This document shows, piece by piece, positions 58,052 through 64,000 of a stretch of DNA of 64,000 nt; position 1 is the first letter of the stretch; each line of letters starts with the position of its first letter. The stretch covers positions 4,722,501-4,786,500 of the forward strand of contig NZ_CP035952.1 of the NCBI RefSeq assembly GCF_004214895.1, written 5' to 3'. Below the pieces are notes generated by a model, which ran no database searches, was not told the DNA's origin, and worked only from the letters and a program-made list of their open reading frames with translations. Made by a program: the position numbers and the translations under genes. This stretch comes from Pseudomonas tructae (GTDB taxonomy: Bacteria > Pseudomonadota > Gammaproteobacteria > Pseudomonadales > Pseudomonadaceae).

Positions 58052-58733
58052 TGCCATTCTCCACGCCCAGGGCGATCAGTGCTGCGGCGGCCGCGACTTG
58101 CTCGGCGATACGCCGGCTGACGCCTTGCCCTCGGCTTTTTTCAGTCAAAAGGGTCACTTCGCATTCGACGAAAAACGTCCGGCAATGGGGTTCACCTTGA
58201 ATATCCACCACTTCGTAGCGCGGCAGTTCGCAGGCCCGCGACTGCAAGAATTCCTGCAGACGGGTTTTCGGGTCCTTGTTGGTATCGACCAGGGTCAGGC
58301 TTTCGAATTCGCCCGCCAACCAGGCCAGCACCCGCTCACGGGCGGTTTGCATGTCCGAGTCCAGGTAGATGGCGCCAATCAACGCCTCCAGGGCATCGGC
58401 AAGGATCGACTCGCGACGGAAACCGCCGCTCTTGAGCTCGCCCGAGCCCAGACGCAGGTAGTCGCCCAGGTCAAAGCCACGGGCCAGTACCGCCAGGGTC
58501 TCACCCTTGACCAGGCGTGCGCGCAAACGCGACAGCTGACCTTCGCGGGCCTGGGGGAAACGCTCGAACAGCGCTTCGCCGGCGACAAAGTTGAGGATCG
58601 CATCGCCGAGGAACTCGAGGCGTTCATTGTTACGCCCGGCAAAACTGCGGTGCGTCAGGGCCAGCAGCATCAGCTCCTGGTTCTTGAAGGTATAGCCCAG
58701 CTGACGCTCGAGGCGGCTCAAGGAAACGCTCAC
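58044..58733 (-). CDS. rnc: Ribonuclease III
   Basis: A 229-residue double-strand-specific RNase. The signature ERLEFLGDA is at residues 37-45 and a double-stranded RNA binding domain follows from about 155. The start is GTG at 58731-58733, which matches the conserved N-terminus ([13 protein letters not shown]) and overlaps the stop of the upstream DUF4845 remnant as GTGA. Confidence 0.95.
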   Translation of the reverse strand: MSVSLSRLERQLGYTFKNQELMLLALTHRSFAGRNNERLEFLGDAILNFVAGEALFERFPQAREGQLSRLRARLVKGETLAVLARGFDLGDYLRLGSGELKSGGFRRESILADALEALIGAIYLDSDMQTARERVLAWLAGEFESLTLVDTNKDPKTRLQEFLQSRACELPRYEVVDIQGEPHCRTFFVECEVTLLTEKSRGQGVSRRIAEQVAAAAALIALGVENGND

Positions 58734-58948
58734 AGTGTACCCACGCGCAGTTCGTGGTCGAAATTCAGGCCAGGCGCCAGGGCGCAAGGCTCACACTTTT
58801 CAGCTCGGTACGCCGCCATCGGGGCTACCGTCGGGTTTAACGCGTTGTTCAAATCAACATCCTGAAAGACTGTTTGGTTCATGCTCGCTGGCCGCGATGC
58901 CCGGTTGAATCGCAAGATCCCTGAACACAGCCTATGCCAGAAACGCAT
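58730..58948 (-). pseudogene. Truncated DUF4845 gene remnant
   Basis: Pseudomonas usually carry a DUF4845 gene (about 125 residues) between lepB and rnc. Here the gap is only 248 bp, and an open frame of 72 codons ends exactly at the rnc start. Its second half reads [25 protein letters not shown], which aligns with the family's C-terminal D-x-DL-x-x-AL, Y-x-KREP and V-x-FDKEFRV blocks as I remember them. The N-terminal signal/membrane segment (about the first 55 residues) is lost. The retained GTGA overlap with rnc fits an inherited coupling site. It may also be a still-translated short relic. Confidence 0.6.
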
Positions 58949-58950
58949 TC

Positions 58951-58972
58951 GGCGCTGTCCCAGGACAGCGCC
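58951..58972. terminator. Perfect hairpin after lepB
   Basis: GGCGCTGTCC and GGACAGCGCC pair perfectly (10 bp) around CA, 9 bp from the lepB stop. No T-run follows on the minus strand, so it may be a pause, terminator or RNase III processing hairpin ahead of the remnant and rnc. Confidence 0.6.
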
Positions 58973-58981
58973 GTTATGGTG

Positions 58982-59836
58982 TTACTTGATCAAGCCGACC
59001 CGCGACAGGTTGGGGAAATGGCTCAGTTTCGGCTCTGGCCAGCTCATCCAGACCGCGAAGGCCTTGCCGACGATGTTCTTGTCCGGAACCATGCCGTGCA
59101 GTTCCTTGGGGATGTTGGGGTCATCCCAGTAACGGCTGTCGTTGGAGTTGTCGCGGTTGTCGCCCATCATGAAGTAATGGCCGGCCGGGACCGTCCATTG
59201 CTGATCAGGCGGCATGCGGTAGCGGCTCATTTCCTTGCGGATCAGGTGCTCGGCTGCACCGAGCTTTTCCTGATACAACTCGGCGCTGCCCAGGGTTCCC
59301 GGCTCGCTGCCCACCAATTGCTCGGCAATTGCCTGGCCGTTGACGAACAGCTTCTTGTCGCTGGTGTAGCGAATCTCATCGCCCGGCAGGCCTACTACAC
59401 GCTTGATGTAGTTGACGTTCGGGTCGCTCGGATAGCGGAACACCATGACATCGCCACGCTGCGGGTCACCGATTTCGATGACTTTCTTGTCGATCACCGG
59501 CAAGCGAATCCCGTAGGAGAACTTGTTTACCAGGATGAAATCGCCCACGTCCAGGGTCGGCTTCATCGACCCTGAGGGGATCTGGAACGGCTCGATCAGG
59601 AACGAGCGCAGCACCAGGACAATGAACAGCACCGGAAAGAACGATTTACCGTACTCGACCAGCAACGGTTCCTTGTTCAGGCGCTCGACCACGGCCATTT
59701 CAGGCTGGCTGACGCTGCCCTGATAGGTGGCGATTGCCGTGCGCCGGCGCGGGGCCAGGAACAGCAGGTCGACCAGGGCCAACAGACCGCAGACGGCGAC
59801 GGCGATGACAAGCAACAGCGGGAAATTTAGTGACAT
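58982..59836 (-). CDS. lepB: Signal peptidase I
   Basis: A 284-residue inner-membrane peptidase that removes signal peptides from exported proteins. Two membrane helices (about 4-26 and 66-80) precede the catalytic domain. Nucleophile Ser90 (PSGSMKPT) and general base Lys145 (YIKRVVGLPGD) are present, as is GDNRDNSNDSR. It follows lepA by 5 bp and is cotranscribed. Confidence 0.97.
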   Translation of the reverse strand: MSLNFPLLLVIAVAVCGLLALVDLLFLAPRRRTAIATYQGSVSQPEMAVVERLNKEPLLVEYGKSFFPVLFIVLVLRSFLIEPFQIPSGSMKPTLDVGDFILVNKFSYGIRLPVIDKKVIEIGDPQRGDVMVFRYPSDPNVNYIKRVVGLPGDEIRYTSDKKLFVNGQAIAEQLVGSEPGTLGSAELYQEKLGAAEHLIRKEMSRYRMPPDQQWTVPAGHYFMMGDNRDNSNDSRYWDDPNIPKELHGMVPDKNIVGKAFAVWMSWPEPKLSHFPNLSRVGLIK

Positions 59837-59841
59837 AGGAC

Positions 59842-61641
59842 CTAACTATCCAACCTGAGCACGGCGAGGAAGGCTTCCTGTGGAATCTCCACGTTACCGA
59901 CCTGCTTCATGCGTTTCTTACCGGCCTTCTGCTTCTCCAACAGCTTGCGCTTACGGCTCACGTCGCCACCGTAGCATTTGGCCAGCACGTTCTTTCTGAG
60001 CGCCTTGACAGTGGTACGCGCAACAATCTGCCCGCCAATGGCGGCCTGGATTGCCACATCGAACATCTGCCGAGGAATCAGTTCCTTCATCTTCTCGGTC
60101 AATGCGCGGCCCTTGTAGTGCGCATTGTCGCGGTGCACGATCAGCGCCAGGGCGTCGACCTTGTCACCGTTGATCAGTACGTCGAGCTTGACCAGGTTAG
60201 CCGACTGGTAGCGGTCGAAATGGTAGTCCAGCGAAGCATAGCCGCGGCTGGTGGACTTCAGGCGGTCGAAGAAGTCCAGGACCACTTCGTTCATCGGCAG
60301 ATCGTAGCGCACTTGCACCTGCGAGCCGAGGAACTGCATGTCGCGTTGCACGCCGCGTTTCTCGATGCACAGGGTAATGACGTTACCCAGGTGCTCCTGA
60401 GGCACCAGGATAGTCGCCGAAACGATCGGCTCGCGGAAGTCTTCGACCGACGAGACATCCGGCAACTTCGACGGGTTGTCGACGTAGATGGTTTCGCCGG
60501 TCTTGAGCTTGACCTCGAAGATTACGCTTGGCGCAGTGGTGATCAGGTCCAGGTCGTATTCGCGCTCCAGGCGCTCCTGGATGATCTCCATGTGCAGCAT
60601 GCCGAGGAAGCCGCAACGGAAGCCGAAGCCCAGGGCATCGGAGCTTTCCGGCAGATATTGCAGCGACGAGTCGTTCAGGGTCAGCTTCTGCAATGCATCA
60701 CGAAAATCTTCGAAATCTTCGGAACTGACGGGGAACAAGCCGGCATAAACCTGCGGCTGAATGCGTTTGAAGCCTGGCAGCACCTCGACCTCGGGGGTCG
60801 TGCTCAGGGTCAGGGTATCGCCCACTGGCGCACCGTGAATGTCCTTGATGCTGGCAATGATGAAGCCTACTTCGCCGGCCTTGAGGTCGGCGGTCTGGGT
60901 ATGTTTGGGGGTGAACACACCGACGCTGTCGACCAGGTGGATCTTGCCGGTGGACTTGACCAGGATCTTGTCGCCCTTCTTCACCCGGCCGTGACGTACA
61001 CGCACCAGGGAGACGACGCCCAGGTAGTTGTCGAACCAGGAATCGATGATCAGCGCCTGCAGGGGCGCCTCGATGTCACCGGTAGGGGCTGGGATGGTGT
61101 GCACCAGGCGCTCGAGCACCTCGTCCACGCCCATGCCGCTCTTGGCACTGCAGGCCACGGCGTCGGTAGCGTCGATGCCGATGATCTTCTCGATCTCGTC
61201 CTTGACCTTGTCCGGGTCGGCCTGGGGCAGGTCCATTTTGTTCAACACCGGCATGACCTCAAGGCCCTGCTCGATGGCGGTGTAGCAGTTGGCGACCGAC
61301 TGGGCTTCGACGCCCTGGCCGGCATCGACCACCAGCAAGGCACCTTCACAAGCCGCCAGGGAACGGCTGACTTCGTAGGTGAAGTCGACGTGGCCCGGGG
61401 TGTCAATGAAGTTCAGCTGGTAGGTTTTGCCGTCCTGCGCCTTGTAGTGCAAGGTGACGCTGTGGGCTTTGATGGTGATACCGCGCTCACGCTCCAGGTC
61501 CATGGAATCGAGTACCTGGGCTTCCATCTCACGCGCAGACAAGCCACCGCACATTTGAATGAAGCGGTCGGCCAGGGTCGACTTGCCATGGTCAATGTGG
61601 GCGATGATGGAGAAATTGCGGATATGACTCAAATCACTCAC
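59842..61641 (-). CDS. lepA: Elongation factor 4 (LepA)
   Basis: A 599-residue translational GTPase associated with ribosome back-translocation or assembly. G1 is [10 protein letters not shown]3 is DTPGHVDF, G4 is NKMDLP, and the C-terminal domain unique to LepA is complete ([15 protein letters not shown] and following). The start is GTG 61639-61641; no strong ribosome site is seen. Upstream, a REPIN and a terminator separate it from mucD. Confidence 0.97.
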   Translation of the reverse strand: MSDLSHIRNFSIIAHIDHGKSTLADRFIQMCGGLSAREMEAQVLDSMDLERERGITIKAHSVTLHYKAQDGKTYQLNFIDTPGHVDFTYEVSRSLAACEGALLVVDAGQGVEAQSVANCYTAIEQGLEVMPVLNKMDLPQADPDKVKDEIEKIIGIDATDAVACSAKSGMGVDEVLERLVHTIPAPTGDIEAPLQALIIDSWFDNYLGVVSLVRVRHGRVKKGDKILVKSTGKIHLVDSVGVFTPKHTQTADLKAGEVGFIIASIKDIHGAPVGDTLTLSTTPEVEVLPGFKRIQPQVYAGLFPVSSEDFEDFRDALQKLTLNDSSLQYLPESSDALGFGFRCGFLGMLHMEIIQERLEREYDLDLITTAPSVIFEVKLKTGETIYVDNPSKLPDVSSVEDFREPIVSATILVPQEHLGNVITLCIEKRGVQRDMQFLGSQVQVRYDLPMNEVVLDFFDRLKSTSRGYASLDYHFDRYQSANLVKLDVLINGDKVDALALIVHRDNAHYKGRALTEKMKELIPRQMFDVAIQAAIGGQIVARTTVKALRKNVLAKCYGGDVSRKRKLLEKQKAGKKRMKQVGNVEIPQEAFLAVLRLDS

Positions 61642-61776
61642 GGGTCAACACTCAAAAAGGCTGCGGGCCGGACGCCCACCGAAAAATAGCCGGGAATTGT
61701 ACCTGAAGCTTGACGTTGGCGTCACGTGAACTGTGGGCACTACGACCGCAGGATAAGTTTCCATCACCACCGAGGG

Positions 61777-61844
61777 TAAGAGCGGGCTTGCCCCGCGATG
61801 CGATGTGGCTGACAGAATGCAATCGCGGGGCAAGCCCGCTCCTA
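61777..61844. repeat. REPIN: inverted pair of REP units
   Basis: TAAGAGCGGGCTTGCCCCGC at 61777 and its near-reverse complement ending TCCTA at 61844 flank a short spacer. The first unit has one base changed from the consensus (TAAGAG instead of TAGGAG). It lies upstream of lepA. Confidence 0.9.
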
Positions 61845-61851
61845 CAGCTCA

Positions 61852-61879
61852 AAAAAAGGCAGCCTAGGCTGCCTTTTTT
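61852..61879. terminator. Bidirectional intrinsic terminator after mucD
   Basis: AAAAAAGGCAGCC and GGCTGCCTTTTTT, around TA, form a perfect palindrome with A/T tails. It lies 13 bp after the mucD stop and ends that transcript before lepA. Confidence 0.93.
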
Positions 61880-61891
61880 GCTCAACCCGGC

Positions 61892-63322
61892 TTACTCAGC
61901 CAGTTTGAAGGTGATGAAGCTGGCACGCCCCTGACGCAGGACACGCATGGACACCGAACGGTTCTTCGGCAGTTCCTTGGCGATTTCAGTGAACTGCTTG
62001 GCCGAGAGGATCGCCTGGTTGTTCAGGTGGCTGATGACATCACCCGGACGCAGGCCGATCAGCGCCGCCGGACCATCCTGGACTTCCTTGATGACCACGC
62101 CGCCCTTGAGCTCAAGGGTTTTCTTCTGCTCTGCAGTCAGATCGGACACCGACACACCCAGACGGTTGCTGCTGCGCTCGACGCCGCCAGTGAGGTTGCT
62201 GGCGATTTCGGCGTCGTCATCCGGCAGTGCACCAATGGTGATGTCCAGCGACTGCCGCTTGCCACTACGGATGATGTCCAGCTTGGCCTTGGCACCATCC
62301 TTCAGACTGCCAATCAGGTGTGGCAAGTCGGCAGACATGACAATCGGCTGACCGTTCATGCTCAGGATCACGTCACCCACCTGCAAGCCACCCTTGGCCG
62401 CCGGGCCGTCTTCCAGAACCTGGGCGACCAGGGCACCGGCCGGTTTATCGAGGCCGAACGATTCAGCCAGGTCCTTGTTGACCTCCTGAATCACCACGCC
62501 CAGCCAGCCACGGCTGACCTTGCCGTCTTTTTTCAGTTGGTTGGAAACATCCAGGGCTACGTCGATCGGGATGGCGAACGACAGGCCCATGAAGCCGCCG
62601 GAACGGGTGAAGATCTGCGAGTTGATACCCACTACCTCGCCGTTCATGTTGAACAGTGGGCCACCGGAGTTACCCGGGTTGATGGCCACGTCAGTCTGGA
62701 TGAACGGTACATAGGTGTCGTTAGGCAAGGTACGGCCCTTGGCACTGACAATGCCTTTGGTCACCGAATGATCGAAGCCGAACGGCGAACCGATAGCCAG
62801 CACCCACTCACCTACCTTGAGTTTCTCCGAATCGCCTAGCTTGACGGTCGGCAGGTCCTTGCCTTCGACCTTGAGCAGGGCGACGTCAGTGCGCGGGTCG
62901 GTGCCGACCAGTTTGGCCTGCAACTCGCTGCGGTCCGACAGGCGGACGATGATTTCGTCGGCGTCGGCGACCACGTGGTTGTTGGTCAGCACGTAGCCAT
63001 CACTGGAGATGATGAAACCCGAACCCAGCGATTGCGCCTCACGCTGACGATCACCGCGCGGCGAGCGCGGGGTCTGCGGCATATTGCGCTCGAAGAACTC
63101 ACGGAACATCGGCGGCAGGCCTTCGAGGTCGGGCATTTGCCCGGCGGCGTACTTGCGGTCCGGCAGTTTCTGCTTGGTACTGATGTTCACTACAGCAGGC
63201 GAGGCCTGCTCGACCAGGGTGGTGAAATCCGGCAGGGCTTCGGCCTGGGCGGTGAGCACCTGACCGAGCATGAACACGGCGGCGAACATCGATAGGTAGG
63301 TTTTCAAGCGTGGTATTGACAT
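61892..63322 (-). CDS. mucD: Periplasmic serine protease MucD (DegP family)
   Basis: A 476-residue HtrA/DegP-type protease. Residues 1-27 form a signal peptide. The triad is His116 (TNNHVV), Asp146 (RTDVALL) and Ser219 (GNSGGPL), followed by two PDZ domains (about 265-360 and 385-475). In Pseudomonas MucD degrades misfolded envelope proteins and restrains the AlgU stress/alginate response. It follows mucB on the same strand with 171 bp between and no mucC-like gene, as in P. putida. Confidence 0.95.
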   Translation of the reverse strand: MSIPRLKTYLSMFAAVFMLGQVLTAQAEALPDFTTLVEQASPAVVNISTKQKLPDRKYAAGQMPDLEGLPPMFREFFERNMPQTPRSPRGDRQREAQSLGSGFIISSDGYVLTNNHVVADADEIIVRLSDRSELQAKLVGTDPRTDVALLKVEGKDLPTVKLGDSEKLKVGEWVLAIGSPFGFDHSVTKGIVSAKGRTLPNDTYVPFIQTDVAINPGNSGGPLFNMNGEVVGINSQIFTRSGGFMGLSFAIPIDVALDVSNQLKKDGKVSRGWLGVVIQEVNKDLAESFGLDKPAGALVAQVLEDGPAAKGGLQVGDVILSMNGQPIVMSADLPHLIGSLKDGAKAKLDIIRSGKRQSLDITIGALPDDDAEIASNLTGGVERSSNRLGVSVSDLTAEQKKTLELKGGVVIKEVQDGPAALIGLRPGDVISHLNNQAILSAKQFTEIAKELPKNRSVSMRVLRQGRASFITFKLAE

Positions 63323-63493
63323 ACGGCTCCCGTCACAACGAGCGTGGTTAGCAGTAGGGACCTGCAGAAGCAGGAAAGGCCAGCCCCCGAAAGGACTGAC
63401 CTATAGAAAAAATCTGGAGTTTTTGCAAATTGCAAAGCTTGCCAATCATGTCAGCCAAGCAATCCTCGCACTGTCAGCTTCATTGCCGGCGTC

Positions 63494-64000
63494 TCATTTC
63501 TTTGCCTGAGCATCCTGGGCGCGCATGGACAGCGCAATGCGTTCGGCGGTGCCGATGGGGATCTCGCCGACTACGGTGACCATCATTTCGCCCCTGGGCG
63601 TGGTCAAGCGCCGCGAGACGGCCACGGTCGGGCCAAGCTGGGTGCGGATGTCAGCTGCAGTACCTTTATCCAGGGCTTCGACGAACACCGAGAAACGCGC
63701 CAGGCCATCGTCGTACATCAAGCTGCTGACGGTGCTCTTGTTCTGCGAGTCCTTGCGCACGGAGCTCGTCACCAACTCGAAACCCGGCGGCAGCCAATCC
63801 GAACGCCAGTCTGTGACTGGTTGTGCTGATTGCGCCGCTACCTGTGAGAGCGACTTGCAGCCAGGGCTGCCCTTGAGGTCGTTATCGTCTGGCGCCTGGG
63901 CAGTATCCAGCCGAGTGAACTGGAAGCGCTCAAGCAAACGCCCCTTGTCATCGAGCATCAGCGATTTGAGCGGCAACCCGGTCTCACGATCCAGGTGCAA
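63494..64000 (-). CDS. mucB: Anti-sigma co-regulator MucB, C-terminal part (5' end outside window)
   Basis: The last 168 codons of a MucB/RseB-family periplasmic protein, which binds the anti-sigma factor MucA and protects it from cleavage. Visible parts are the end of the LolA-like domain (HLDRETGLPLKSLMLDD) and the smaller C-terminal domain (WLPPGFELVTSS, YDDGLARFSVFVE, VVGEIPIGTAERIALSM). The gene continues past the window end, where mucA and algU are expected. Confidence 0.93.
   Translation of the reverse strand: MHLDRETGLPLKSLMLDDKGRLLERFQFTRLDTAQAPDDNDLKGSPGCKSLSQVAAQSAQPVTDWRSDWLPPGFELVTSSVRKDSQNKSTVSSLMYDDGLARFSVFVEALDKGTAADIRTQLGPTVAVSRRLTTPRGEMMVTVVGEIPIGTAERIALSMRAQDAQAKK

Noticed and set aside
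55613..58120. 835-codon plus-strand frame spanning pdxJ, recO and era
   Set aside because: Runs antisense across three well-identified genes and their gaps; composition is that of an antisense artefact.
63323..63493. Lost mucC gene
   Set aside because: Its absence matches what I recall of P. putida-group genomes, so it is a lineage trait and no remnant is visible in the 171-bp gap.

Overview
The window is Pseudomonas chromosome, most likely P. putida group. This rests on the algU-mucABD / lepA-lepB-rnc-era-recO-pdxJ neighbourhood with no mucC between mucB and mucD, the oprB-gcd pair, a second Lon protease beside an ICP lipoprotein, and the REP family with core GGAGCGGGCTTGCCCCGCGAT. The species is inferred; no rRNA or tRNA gene is visible.

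Layout. 1-2250: 3' part of a DctD-like sigma-54 activator, glpM and an exported alpha/beta hydrolase. 2450-8119: one very large gene with features of the DUF6543 / dermonecrotic-toxin-like family. 8165-12580: metE and divergent metR with a candidate MetR operator, a LysE-type exporter and a NUDIX hydrolase. 12699-19052: Lhr-type helicase, zinc-independent ribosomal protein L31 (rpmE2) with a putative Zur box, and an FMN-binding glutamate-synthase-like enzyme. 19049-23286: a gtrABC glycosylation operon and an OpgC-type acyltransferase. 23343-31272: amino-acid permease, class A penicillin-binding protein, NlpC/P60 peptidase, a His-rich PadR repressor with a siderophore-interacting flavin reductase (YqjI/YqjH-like), VF530 and Pr6Pr proteins. 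31470-40164: ZnuD-like TonB receptor with a histidine-rich loop and a second copy of the same putative Zur box, OprB porin, membrane glucose dehydrogenase, and a second Lon (AsrA-like).

40231-43480 is the most interesting part. It is a three-gene operon encoding secreted-helical-bundle proteins that look like alpha-xenorhabdolysin (XaxAB/YaxAB) subunits: an A subunit with a central hydrophobic hairpin, a B subunit, and a third protein that is clearly a paralogue of A but lacks about 65 residues containing that hairpin. It sits between lon/asrA and icp, which are adjacent in P. aeruginosa, so it looks like an insertion.

43602-55534: icp, cmoAB (tRNA wobble uridine modification), a small exported protein, an OprD-family porin, and a czcCBA zinc/cobalt/cadmium efflux operon divergent from its two-component system, with a candidate regulator box between them. 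55619-64000: core genes on the minus strand, namely pdxJ, recO, era, rnc, a decayed DUF4845 remnant, lepB, lepA, mucD and the end of mucB.

Metal homeostasis recurs: two putative Zur-controlled genes for zinc scarcity (rpmE2, znuD), czcCBA/RS for zinc excess, and a PadR/ferric-reductase pair of the nickel-iron type. Several REP/REPIN elements and strong hairpins mark transcription unit ends.
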